From Salinivirgaceae bacterium (GTDB lineage: Bacteria; Bacteroidota; Bacteroidia; Bacteroidales; SZUA-534), in NCBI GenBank assembly GCA_017527435.1, contig JAFXQB010000016.1, forward strand, positions 32,382 through 96,381: a stretch of DNA of 64,000 bases, written 5' to 3'. The notes under the pieces were generated by a model. That model saw only the letters and a program-made list of their open reading frames with translations, did not search any database and was not told the origin of the DNA. Within the stretch, counting starts at the first letter, position 1. The number at the start of each line of letters is the position of its first letter. Positions 21,134 through 29,903 of this stretch are shown here, piece after piece. A program made the translations under genes and the position numbers.

Positions 21134-22996
21134 ATGCTAAAACTGAATAACATAGAGAGTATGCGGATTTTTGAGAAAATAATGCCTCTATGTCTTGCAT
21201 TGTTTTTTTGTCGCACAGTGTTTATCGGCTATAAGTATCTGTTTTTCTTAACACTTGTGCCGTGTGTCGTTTATTCTGCATATTGGTTGCTGAAGAATGG
21301 TATTCTCAACCCCAAAAGTGGTAAAGTTTTGTTGCCGCTGATGGTGATCGCATTGTTTTTCGCCCATTTCGCACCGTTGAGTAACGTTGTGAAAGAATCG
21401 GTTAACCTGTTGCTGTTACTCTATTTCGTGGCTTTTGCAGATTTGTATTTTGCGGGCGAAAAAACAGAACCGTTTTTAAAATGGATTCTGCGGCTTACAA
21501 TGTTGGCAGGACTAATAGCCATAGTCAGGTTTGTGTTGGCGATGTTAGGAGTGCTAATGCCATTGGGTGACAAACTTTTTGAGGGTGTGGGTTTCACTTT
21601 GGTCAACGATTGCAATTTCTATGCGCTATTTTTCATATTGTCTATCATTCTGTCGGTGAGGTTTTATGTTAATAAGAAAATTAATGTCCGAAATTTTTTT
21701 GTAATCAACATAATATCAGTAATAAATATTGCGGCGGTCATGTCTCGGCGAGGATATGTGCTTTATGCGTTACTCGTTTTTGTTTTGGTTCTGTTGGCCA
21801 TATTCAAGTACCGTTGGGACAAAAAAATATTGACTGTTGGCTTGACACCAATTGTTTTGGTAATTGTTTGTGGAACAGCAATTTTGTTATCTTTCTATAA
21901 GATTTATAACGACGATTTGTCTTTTGACGAGAAATACAAATATTATAAGCTTTATACGCTGTCCGATGATGGCGTCACGTTTTCGGAATTTGATTTCAAA
22001 CAGAAGATGAAACGTCAACAAAAGCATGATTATTCGATTGGCGATAATCTGTTTTTCAATGGTGATTTGAAACTCGGTTTGGAAGGTTGGAATTATTTGC
22101 CGACACCACACGATTGCATAAGGTTTGATCTTGTCGTTACAGAAAGTGGTGATAGTGCCATTAGAGTAACACGAGGATGCTCGAGCGGTTATTGGCAAAT
22201 ACATTATGCCGGACGTCCGATTTTCTATCATAAAAATGTAACTTACAATCTTTCGTTCTCATATAGAGTGTTGGAGGGCAGTGATAAGCCTTTTAATGTT
22301 GGTTGGTGGGTAAATGAAGGATATGGCTACAGACATAATCTTCCGGCTACAATTTGTCCAATAGACAGCGTTTGGAAACGTTGTGAAGTTTCATATAAAT
22401 TTGTTGAGGATAGGTTAAATCCGCATTGCTTCATTAATTCTCTGCGCGCCGGTTCCACCATCGAAGTAAAAGATATGTGTCTAACTTGTGACGATACTAT
22501 AGGCATGCCTATGTATGCCGACCAATTGCCCGATAGTGTTATTCATGGCTTTTTCGCGAGAGAAAGTGCTGATACTATAAACTATTTTACAGCCCCCCGT
22601 ATTGACCGCTGGCGCTATGCCATTGAACTATGGCAGACGCGCTATGATACTAAACAGAAAATTTTTGGTCAGGGATTCAAATATCTCGAGTGGTATGGAG
22701 AACGTTTTTGGAAAAATCCAGACCGCCATGATTTCCCGCATAACCCCATCATATCATCTTTTTTGTATTCGGGTATCATAGGTGGGGTGGTTTATATCAT
22801 CTTTTTGATAATGAGCCTTTGGCTCTATTGGAAAAAGCGGCAGCAGTTGGGCATATTCTTCATAATGTACTTGTGTTGTATGTTCTTCTCAATGTTCAGC
22901 GGTAGCAGCCATTTCAGTTTCCCACTGTTTGCGTTTTTGTCGTTCTTGCCTTTTGTTGAAACTGGCCGAAAAACGGTCCCAGTCACCGAAAAATAG
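21134..22996 (+). CDS. O-antigen ligase-type membrane protein with inserted carbohydrate-binding-like domain
   Basis: A 620-aa protein. N-terminal hydrophobic helices cover about residues 15-260 and a C-terminal pair about 550-610; the RWRYAIELW ... DRHDFPHNPI region fits the O-antigen ligase/Wzy-C family. Between them, about residues 298-455, lies an exported soluble insert. It begins FFNGDLKLGLEGWNY and has LSFSYRVLEG and WKRCEVSY, the pattern of a galactose-binding-like or CBM4/9 beta-sandwich. The enzyme may attach the finished glycan to its acceptor and use the insert to hold it. The 5' end is duplicated as a pseudogene at 14816. Confidence 0.8.
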   Translation: MLKLNNIESMRIFEKIMPLCLALFFCRTVFIGYKYLFFLTLVPCVVYSAYWLLKNGILNPKSGKVLLPLMVIALFFAHFAPLSNVVKESVNLLLLLYFVAFADLYFAGEKTEPFLKWILRLTMLAGLIAIVRFVLAMLGVLMPLGDKLFEGVGFTLVNDCNFYALFFILSIILSVRFYVNKKINVRNFFVINIISVINIAAVMSRRGYVLYALLVFVLVLLAIFKYRWDKKILTVGLTPIVLVIVCGTAILLSFYKIYNDDLSFDEKYKYYKLYTLSDDGVTFSEFDFKQKMKRQQKHDYSIGDNLFFNGDLKLGLEGWNYLPTPHDCIRFDLVVTESGDSAIRVTRGCSSGYWQIHYAGRPIFYHKNVTYNLSFSYRVLEGSDKPFNVGWWVNEGYGYRHNLPATICPIDSVWKRCEVSYKFVEDRLNPHCFINSLRAGSTIEVKDMCLTCDDTIGMPMYADQLPDSVIHGFFARESADTINYFTAPRIDRWRYAIELWQTRYDTKQKIFGQGFKYLEWYGERFWKNPDRHDFPHNPIISSFLYSGIIGGVVYIIFLIMSLWLYWKKRQQLGIFFIMYLCCMFFSMFSGSSHFSFPLFAFLSFLPFVETGRKTVPVTEK

Positions 22997-23205
22997 CCTT
23001 GCGCTATTAACAACCCACCGTTGAATACATAATTGAACCAGCCCGAAATCAAAAGATTTAATCCGTACATTGTGCTTGTTTTTTAACGGCTTGCCAGTAG
23101 TAAAAAACATTGGCAGTCAGGTTGTTAAAATGGCGAAGCCTTGCGGTTTGCGCACTATGGCAAAGGGGGAAACGGCATGGTTTCGGATAATAATTCAAAC
23201 GACAG

Positions 23206-25884
23206 ATGAAACGTTTAATCAGCACATTCTTTTTCGCTACGGCCGTATGTTGGCAGGCATCGGCGCAAGCCACTTTATTCAACGAGTCGCAGACTGTTTC
23301 GGTTGAGATTAACGGTGACAACCGCAGCGATGACGGCCTGCTCGACATTGTTTTTGCCGATGGCGGCGACCGTTTGCTCACCTACAAACTCGATTTGGAA
23401 AGCCGTATAACCCGCATCGGCGGACAGTTGCTTATAACTATCGACAACCGTGGCTTTAAATCGAACAACGATTGCAAGTATAAGGGCTTCAGTATCAATA
23501 GTGTACTGCGACCCGAAGTGTTCAGTGCCGAATTTGTGCTTCTTTCGGGCGCGGGCAGCGAAGTAAAACGCTGGACGGTTGATAATGAACCATTTGAGCC
23601 TGAAAAGAACATGGTCCGCCACTATTACGTTGAAGAAGAGCCGCTCACTGGCTGCAAACTGCGCATTGTGTCGGTCGAACTGCATTTCAACAAGTCGGGT
23701 GTGCGTGAGGCCGATGAGTTCATCAGCCTTATCGACGACTATTACAACACCGACGCACGTCTGAAAATGATGGAGCAAGAGTTGGCTGCCATTCGTCCCG
23801 ATTCCATCGAAACACTTGAGCAGGCGCGGCAGTTCACCATCAACAACACGGCTGTCATCAACGACATAAAATCTCGTCATTTTGATACTAAACTTGACCT
23901 ATCGGCCTATAACCCAATCGATTTGATGGAACATCTGCGCCAAGCGGAACAAACCAACCGCAATGTGAAGAAGCAGGTTGAATATGCGCTGTCGCACATG
24001 TGGGAAACCTATCACAACAAGGGTATGGAATTGCTCGGGTGGGGCAAGGGCGACCGCGCCGAAGAGATGTTCATCAATTCCATCAAGGCCAAAACCAACT
24101 ATGCGCCACCGCATTATCAGTTGGCTTCAATGGATTATGAGTCAGGACTTTATCGTCAGGTGCTCGACACTTGCGCCCGCATTGTGACCGACATGAATCC
24201 CGATTCCGACACGCGCTACAATACCATCAAACTGGCAGAGCGTGTCATCTATATTTTTATCGATTCGGTGAGTCAATTCATTGATAACAAGGATGTTGAT
24301 AACGGATTTCGAGTGCTTTCGGTTTGCAAGGACTATTGCAAGCGCATCAAGGGAATCCGAAGGTTCGAAGAGTTTGACAAACTGTCGGCGCAACTCTATG
24401 GCGCCATTCACGCAAAACTCATCGCGGAAGCGCAGACATACTATGACGCCAAAGACTTGAAACAGAGTACATTGCTCGCCGATTCGGCCGCTAATTTGCG
24501 CGCAGAGTATCCGACTTTCGACATTGATGCTAAAGCAGAGAGTAAATTGCTGAACGACTTGTATTTGGCATGGATTGCGTACGGAAAATCGGTGTCGATG
24601 GATAAACCCGACGAAGCGCTTTTCGCCTTCGATCAGGCAACCCACATCTGCCGTAAGCACACAGCGGTCAGTTGCTCTGCTGAACTTGAAAAACTGGCGT
24701 TCGACAGCCGTACGCACAAGTATATGCGGATGTTGGAAGAAGCGAAATCGTCGCTCGACGATGGTTATCCCGACTCTGCTCTTGAGCAACTCGACGAAGC
24801 CGAAAAATACCGCCAAACGTGGGATTTGAAGAAAATAGCGTTGGCTGATGAGTTGCGCACCGAAGCCTATCAGCAGAAATATGACGGCTTGATGGCTGAA
24901 GGCGACAATGCTCTGGCCCGAAAGCAGCCGCGCGAAGCGTTGGCTTTCTATGCCGCAGCGCTGGCAATCAACAAGGAACAGCCCATTATGGCCGACACCG
25001 CCTGGACAACCAAAAACCGCAACGCATCAATAATGTATGTCGTAAATCTTTGTGGTTTAGGCATTTCGTATGTTGAGATGTTCCAAATGGGCAAGGCAGG
25101 ACAGCAGTATCAGAAAGCGCTGGCTGTGGCCGAAGACGCCAAAATCACCAAAGTTGCTGAAGTTCAGACCGCTTTGTCAGATCTTTCGGCGGCCTTGAGC
25201 GATGGTGAGTGCAGTCAGGCGTGGTTCGACTACAATGTGCAAGTTGGTGCCGCTGAACGACTTATCAAGCAGAAAGAGTTCATCAAGGCGCGCACGTCGC
25301 TGTCGAAGGCTGCGGGCATTGCTCGTGCCAACTACAAGTGCAACCTGACCGATTCGGTTGTGCAGGAACGCTCGAAAGACATCGAAACCATCTGCGAGTA
25401 CGAAAAGATGGTCAACTCGGTGCAGCCTATGCTTGAGCAGAAAGAGTTTGCAAAGGCTCTCGAGACCTATGTAGCCGCCACCGAGTTCTTTACCGATAGT
25501 TGCAACAACAAGTTCGGAATCCGTCACAAGGCGGTTTACGATTATGTTTTTGAAAATCAATATGGTGGACTTGTCGATGCGGCAGTTGTCTACTATGCCG
25601 AAATCAACGAACTGAAGAAATCACTCAACCTGCTCAACGAGTTGAACCGTCGCTATTATGAGTCGATGTGGACCCGCGAGAGTCAGGAAAAACTGGGCAT
25701 TGAACTGGCTCGCCGCGATTTCCGCGAGCATCCGTCGGCCGACCCGAAGGTGAAAGTTCTCGACTACACCCGCGGCGACAAGTGGTACAACGGCTTGCGC
25801 AAAGCCTATCAGCAAGAATGGATTGACAATTCGGTTGAGAATTTGAAAGATGACAAATCGAGCGCAAAGAGCAAAAAACAATGA
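23206..25884 (+). CDS. Secreted TPR-like repeat protein, 892 aa
   Basis: A signal peptide (MKRLISTFFFATAVCWQASA) is followed by a beta-rich region to about residue 160, then a long helical part. Tetratricopeptide-like units are visible near residues 265-320 (GMELLGWGKGDRAEEMF) and near 560-650 (GDNALARKQPREALAFYAAA, GKAGQQYQKALAVAE). It is likely periplasmic or outer-membrane associated and acts as a scaffold. I do not recognise a named family. Base composition is clearly GC-richer than the upstream capsule locus, so the acquired region ends before this gene. The 209-base gap before it shows nothing definite. Confidence 0.78.
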   Translation: MKRLISTFFFATAVCWQASAQATLFNESQTVSVEINGDNRSDDGLLDIVFADGGDRLLTYKLDLESRITRIGGQLLITIDNRGFKSNNDCKYKGFSINSVLRPEVFSAEFVLLSGAGSEVKRWTVDNEPFEPEKNMVRHYYVEEEPLTGCKLRIVSVELHFNKSGVREADEFISLIDDYYNTDARLKMMEQELAAIRPDSIETLEQARQFTINNTAVINDIKSRHFDTKLDLSAYNPIDLMEHLRQAEQTNRNVKKQVEYALSHMWETYHNKGMELLGWGKGDRAEEMFINSIKAKTNYAPPHYQLASMDYESGLYRQVLDTCARIVTDMNPDSDTRYNTIKLAERVIYIFIDSVSQFIDNKDVDNGFRVLSVCKDYCKRIKGIRRFEEFDKLSAQLYGAIHAKLIAEAQTYYDAKDLKQSTLLADSAANLRAEYPTFDIDAKAESKLLNDLYLAWIAYGKSVSMDKPDEALFAFDQATHICRKHTAVSCSAELEKLAFDSRTHKYMRMLEEAKSSLDDGYPDSALEQLDEAEKYRQTWDLKKIALADELRTEAYQQKYDGLMAEGDNALARKQPREALAFYAAALAINKEQPIMADTAWTTKNRNASIMYVVNLCGLGISYVEMFQMGKAGQQYQKALAVAEDAKITKVAEVQTALSDLSAALSDGECSQAWFDYNVQVGAAERLIKQKEFIKARTSLSKAAGIARANYKCNLTDSVVQERSKDIETICEYEKMVNSVQPMLEQKEFAKALETYVAATEFFTDSCNNKFGIRHKAVYDYVFENQYGGLVDAAVVYYAEINELKKSLNLLNELNRRYYESMWTRESQEKLGIELARRDFREHPSADPKVKVLDYTRGDKWYNGLRKAYQQEWIDNSVENLKDDKSSAKSKKQ

Positions 25885-25893
25885 TTTTCTGCC

Positions 25894-25901
25894 TACCTTT
25901 G
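25894..25901 (+). promoter_or_regulatory. Bacteroidota -7 box TACCTTTG before ribBA
   Basis: TACCTTTG matches the TAnnTTTG -7 element of Bacteroidota sigma-70 promoters and ends 16 bases before the ribBA start. It gives ribBA its own promoter directly behind the preceding stop codon. The upstream -33 element is not clear. Confidence 0.5.
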
Positions 25902-25917
25902 CCGCAAATTTCAAGAT

Positions 25918-27147
25918 ATGCAGACCGATATAAAACTTAATACAATCCCTGAAGCTGTTGAAGCTATCAAACGTGGTGATTTTGTGATAGTTGTGGATGA
26001 TGAAGATCGCGAGAACGAAGGCGATTTTGTGATTGCCGCCGAAAAAATCACGCCCGAAAAGGTGAATTTTATGCTGAAAAACGGCCGCGGACTGCTCTGC
26101 GCGCCCATCACCATCGATCGTTGCGCCGAGTTGGAACTCAACCATATGGTCGATAACAACACATCGATTTTGGGCACGCCGTTCACCGTGTCGGTTGACA
26201 AGATAGAAGGCTGTACCACAGGCGTTTCCGCTGCCGACCGTGCCGCAACCATCCGCGCTTTGGCCGACCCCGAATCGAAACCGTCAACCTTTGCGCGCCC
26301 TGGTCACATCAATCCGCTTTACGCTCAAAACAAAGGCGTTATCCGTCGTGCGGGACACACCGAAGCGGCCGTCGATTTGGCTCGCCTTGCAGGACTTCAT
26401 CCCGCCGCCGCGCTCATCGAGATTATGAACGAAGACGGCACAATGGCGCGGATGGAACAGTTGCAAGTGATTGCTAAAGAATTCAATCTCAATATAATAA
26501 CCATCAAAGACCTGATTGCCTACCGCTTGCAGCAAGACACGCTTATTGAGCGCGGCCCCGAAGTGCATCTGCCGACGGCTTACGGCGATTTCCGTCTGAT
26601 TCCGTTCCTTCAGAAGTCGAACAACAAAGAGCATATCGCCTTGATTAAGGGCTCGTGGGAGAAGGACGAGCCGATTCTGGTGCGCGTCCACTCATCGTGT
26701 ATGACGGGCGACATTTTCGGCTCGATGCGCTGCGAGTGCGGCGAGCAACTGCATAAGGCAATGCAAACCATTGATAAAGAAGGCAAAGGCGTCATAATCT
26801 ATATGAATCAGGAAGGGCGCGGCATTGGGTTGATGGCCAAAATCAAGGCCTACGAGTTGCAGGAGCACGGCTACGACACCGTCGATGCCAACATCCACCT
26901 GGGTTTCGACGCCGATGAGCGCGATTATGGGGTGGGGGCGAGCATTCTGCGCGAGTTGGGCGTGAGCAAGATGCGCCTGATGACCAACAATCCCGTGAAG
27001 CGCATCGGACTTGAAGCCTATGGGCTCGAAGTGGTTGAGAATGTGCCAATTGAGATTGAGCCGAACAAGTACAACGAGTTCTATATGCGCACCAAAAAAG
27101 AGCGTATGGGACACACTCTCAGGCTAATACACTGCAACAACAAATAA
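25918..27147 (+). CDS. ribBA: RibBA: 3,4-dihydroxy-2-butanone-4-phosphate synthase / GTP cyclohydrolase II
   Basis: A 409-aa bifunctional riboflavin enzyme. Residues 1-200 are DHBP synthase with [16 protein letters not shown], and the catalytic [15 protein letters not shown]. Residues 205-409 are GTP cyclohydrolase II with [20 protein letters not shown], supplying the three zinc cysteines, then [13 protein letters not shown]. It makes both riboflavin precursors, from ribulose 5-phosphate and from GTP. Length is normal and both active sites look complete. No FMN riboswitch is visible in the short leader. Confidence 0.97.
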   Translation: MQTDIKLNTIPEAVEAIKRGDFVIVVDDEDRENEGDFVIAAEKITPEKVNFMLKNGRGLLCAPITIDRCAELELNHMVDNNTSILGTPFTVSVDKIEGCTTGVSAADRAATIRALADPESKPSTFARPGHINPLYAQNKGVIRRAGHTEAAVDLARLAGLHPAAALIEIMNEDGTMARMEQLQVIAKEFNLNIITIKDLIAYRLQQDTLIERGPEVHLPTAYGDFRLIPFLQKSNNKEHIALIKGSWEKDEPILVRVHSSCMTGDIFGSMRCECGEQLHKAMQTIDKEGKGVIIYMNQEGRGIGLMAKIKAYELQEHGYDTVDANIHLGFDADERDYGVGASILRELGVSKMRLMTNNPVKRIGLEAYGLEVVENVPIEIEPNKYNEFYMRTKKERMGHTLRLIHCNNK

Positions 27148-27156
27148 TCGCACGCA

Positions 27157-27756
27157 ATGAAAACCGTCTGCGTTTTTTGTGCGTCGAACCGTGGCTCAAA
27201 TGCTGAATATGAGCGCGTTGCCGCCGAATTTGGCACATTGCTTGCCGCGCGCGGCTTGGATTTGGTTTACGGCGGCGCCAACGTTGGGTTGATGCGCTGC
27301 GTGGCCGAAGCCGCAATGGCAGGCGGCAGCAAGGTGACGGGCGTCATCACCGAATTTTTGGCTGGCCGCGAACTGGCGCAGTCGGGTTTGGCCAAGATGC
27401 TCACTGTGAGCACAATGCAGGAACGTAAGGCCACTATGGAACGCCTTTCGGACGGTTTTGTTGTTCTGCCTGGCGGTTTTGGCACAATGGATGAGATGTT
27501 CGAAATCCTGTCGGGCGGACAGTTAGGCTTCCACAAAAAGCCGCTTGTGGTGCTGAATATCAATGGTTTCTACAATCACCTGAAGGCCCAACTCGAGTTT
27601 ATGGTCAGTGAGAAGATGCTTTTGCCGCAGCACGCCGCAATGGTTCAGTTTGCCGATACGCCAGCCGAAGCCATCGACCAATTATTCGGCTATTCCGCGC
27701 CCGTGGTGGGGAAGTGGATTGATGATATCCGAAGGGATAATGAACGTCCCCGATAG
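27157..27756 (+). CDS. LOG-family nucleoside 5'-monophosphate phosphoribohydrolase
   Basis: A 199-aa Rossmann-like protein with CVFCASNRGSN at the start, VYGGANVGLMRCVAEAA, and the family signature PGGFGTMDEMFEI. These are the motifs of LOG/TIGR00730 proteins, which cleave the N-glycosidic bond of AMP-type nucleotides; in plants the activity produces cytokinins. In bacteria it probably serves nucleotide turnover. It follows ribBA by nine bases and may be co-transcribed. Confidence 0.9.
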   Translation: MKTVCVFCASNRGSNAEYERVAAEFGTLLAARGLDLVYGGANVGLMRCVAEAAMAGGSKVTGVITEFLAGRELAQSGLAKMLTVSTMQERKATMERLSDGFVVLPGGFGTMDEMFEILSGGQLGFHKKPLVVLNINGFYNHLKAQLEFMVSEKMLLPQHAAMVQFADTPAEAIDQLFGYSAPVVGKWIDDIRRDNERPR

Positions 27757-27777
27757 GGGGTGCTGATAACATTTCAC

Positions 27778-27799
27778 GGTCACACTTTCCGTGTGTACC
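27778..27799. terminator. Hairpin between convergent LOG and proC genes
   Basis: GGT-CACAC (27778-27785) can pair with GTGTG-T-ACC (27791-27799) around a TTTCC loop. It lies between two convergent genes where a bidirectional terminator is expected, but no T-run follows on either strand, so the role is tentative. The rest of the gap up to 27857 is low-complexity sequence. Confidence 0.35.
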
Positions 27800-27857
27800 A
27801 GAGTCATTCAATTATCATCTCTAGTCCCTAAACTCTAAACCTTCCCCTCTCACCCTT

Positions 27858-28637
27858 TCATTTTAGTCCCGCCTTCAGCGAGCGGATAACGGCGCTGTTG
27901 AAACCTGCGTGGTCCAGTTCGTTCAAGCCTTTGATGGTCACGCCGCCGGGGGTTGTAACCTTGTCGATGGCTTCTTCGGGATGCCAGCCGGTCTCTTTCA
28001 GCAGCGACACTGCGCCCTGCATCGTCTGCAGCGCAATCTGCTTGGCTTGGGCAGGGTAGAAGCCCATCTCGCAGCCGCCCTCCATTTGTGCTCGGATGTA
28101 GCGCATCACATAGGCTATGCCGCAACTGGCCATCATCATTCCGGGACCTACAAGATTCTCGGCCACAACAAGCGTGTCGCCAACAATGTCGTAAAGGCCT
28201 TTCACCTGCGCCAGAGCGGCGTCGGTGGCCGATTTGCCTTTGGCTATGAAACTCATACTTGCTCCAAATTCGGCAGCAATGTTGGGTATCACGTACAGCA
28301 GATTGCCATCGGCGCCAAGCGCTTCGGCCAGTTTGTCGGTGGTGAAGTTGGCGGCGTCCGAAACCACAATCTGCCGTTTCAGGTCCAAAACGGGCTTAAT
28401 CTCGCCAACAACCGTCGGCATCAGCCAGGGTTTTACCACCAATATAATAATGTCGGCGCCCTTTGCGGCCGCAACGTTGTCGGTTGTTGTGGTCAACTGC
28501 GGATATTTCGCCTTGAAATCGGCAAGCAGTTGCTCGTTTTTGTCGGCAATGGTAATGTTCTCAACCTTGCCACTCTTTGCCCAGCCGTGTATGAGCGCCC
28601 CGCCCATATTGCCGGCACCAATCACCGTAAGTTTCAT
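27858..28637 (-). CDS. proC: Pyrroline-5-carboxylate reductase
   Basis: A 259-aa minus-strand product starting MKLTVIGAGNMGGALIHGW, the dinucleotide-binding motif of ProC, with IILVVKPWLM and the C-terminal PGGVTIKGLNELDHAGF signature. It reduces 1-pyrroline-5-carboxylate to proline with NAD(P)H. I start at 28637 instead of extending to 28724, since the Rossmann motif must lie at the N-terminus and a -7 box (28660-28667, minus strand) lies just upstream. Confidence 0.95.
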   Translation of the reverse strand: MKLTVIGAGNMGGALIHGWAKSGKVENITIADKNEQLLADFKAKYPQLTTTTDNVAAAKGADIIILVVKPWLMPTVVGEIKPVLDLKRQIVVSDAANFTTDKLAEALGADGNLLYVIPNIAAEFGASMSFIAKGKSATDAALAQVKGLYDIVGDTLVVAENLVGPGMMMASCGIAYVMRYIRAQMEGGCEMGFYPAQAKQIALQTMQGAVSLLKETGWHPEEAIDKVTTPGGVTIKGLNELDHAGFNSAVIRSLKAGLK

Positions 28638-28659
28638 AGTTTTTTGTTTTTCAGATGCG

Positions 28660-28667
28660 CAAATGTA
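28660..28667 (-). promoter_or_regulatory. Bacteroidota -7 box TACATTTG before proC
   Basis: On the minus strand TACATTTG matches TAnnTTTG and ends 22 bases before the proC start codon. This supports the shorter proC start. The rest of the 235-base divergent gap between proC and rfbD is AT-rich; I see no rfbD promoter matching the consensus exactly. Confidence 0.5.
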
Positions 28668-28872
28668 AGAATTTTTGGATTGGTGGGTTGCGTGAATCGG
28701 ATAGTCGTAATTCATAATTCGCAATTCAAAAAAAACTAATTTCTAAATTCTAATTATTTGCCCAACCACTTTAAAATTTGTTTATAAATAGTACGTTTTT
28801 CCGCCGCTATGCGATAAAACTTTTATCCCAAATTATCTATTTTAGCAAGTTGTATGGAAAAATAAAAACAGA

Positions 28873-29757
28873 ATGAAGTACAGAATATTAGTTACAGGCG
28901 CTAATGGTCAGTTGGGTAGCGAGTTACGTGAGTTGTCGGCCAAATACACCGATTATGAGTTCACGTTTACCGATGTGGCCGAACTCGACATCACCAACAT
29001 CGATTCGCTAAACGCCTATTTTCAAAGCCAACCGAAATTCGATTTCCTTATAAACTGCGCGGCTTATACCGCTGTCGATGCCGCCGAAAGCAATCAGGAA
29101 CTGGCTTTCAAACTCAACACCACGGCTGTCGATATGCTGGTTGAGATGGCTGGCAAATACGGCTTCTTCCTGATTCAGATTTCCACCGACTACGTGTTCG
29201 ATGGCGAGAAGAACCGCCCGTATGACGAAGAAGACGTGCCAATTCCGAGTTCTATTTACGGCAAGACCAAAAACGATGCCGAGCGTCTGATTCTCTATTC
29301 CGACATTCGCGCCATTGTAATCAGAACTGCTTGGCTTTATTCAACTTATGGAAAGAATTTCGTTAAGTCAATGATAAAATACGGCACCGAGCGCGACGAG
29401 TTGAACGTGGTTTTCGACCAGGTGGGCACACCAACCTACGCAGCCGACCTTGCCGATGCCATTCTGCAGATTCTGCCGCAGTTACAGGCAATGCCGAAAC
29501 CCTACACCGATTTGTTCCACTACACCAACGAAGGCGTGTGCAGTTGGTACGATTTCACACAGCACATTCTGCGCCACGAGAATATCAACTGCCGTGTGAA
29601 CCCAATCCGCAGTGAGCAGTACCCCACACCAGCCAAAAGGCCAGCCTTCTCGGTGCTCGACAAGTCGAAAATAAAAACGAAATTCGGCATTACCATTCCG
29701 TATTGGACTGACAGTCTTGATGTTATGTTGAAAAAACTGAAAGAAATGAACAATTAA
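28873..29757 (+). CDS. rfbD: dTDP-4-dehydrorhamnose reductase
   Basis: A 294-aa extended short-chain dehydrogenase: ILVTGANGQLGSELRELS binds NADPH, INCAAYTAVDAAESN is the RmlD signature, and the catalytic Tyr-x3-Lys is in SIYGKTKNDAERL. It makes dTDP-L-rhamnose, a precursor for surface glycans. It stands alone here, away from the capsule locus and from rfbA, rfbB and rfbC, which are not in the window. Confidence 0.93.
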   Translation: MKYRILVTGANGQLGSELRELSAKYTDYEFTFTDVAELDITNIDSLNAYFQSQPKFDFLINCAAYTAVDAAESNQELAFKLNTTAVDMLVEMAGKYGFFLIQISTDYVFDGEKNRPYDEEDVPIPSSIYGKTKNDAERLILYSDIRAIVIRTAWLYSTYGKNFVKSMIKYGTERDELNVVFDQVGTPTYAADLADAILQILPQLQAMPKPYTDLFHYTNEGVCSWYDFTQHILRHENINCRVNPIRSEQYPTPAKRPAFSVLDKSKIKTKFGITIPYWTDSLDVMLKKLKEMNN

Positions 29758-29903
29758 TAATTAACAATGAACAATTAAATGGCGATAAGGCATAATTGAT
29801 TGGGTGACTTTAGATTAAACTTAAAACTAAACACTCACCACTTACCATTCAATTCACCGATTCACCGATTAAACAATTCACCGATTTACCAAAACTTTAA
29901 AAT

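Noticed and set aside
23070..23306. Open frame of 78 codons before the TPR-like gene
   Set aside because: It overlaps the signal-peptide start of the 892-aa protein in another frame and shows no features.
27909..28739. Plus-strand open frame of 276 codons opposite proC
   Set aside because: ProC on the minus strand is certain by motif; the plus frame is His- and Asn-rich shadow sequence.
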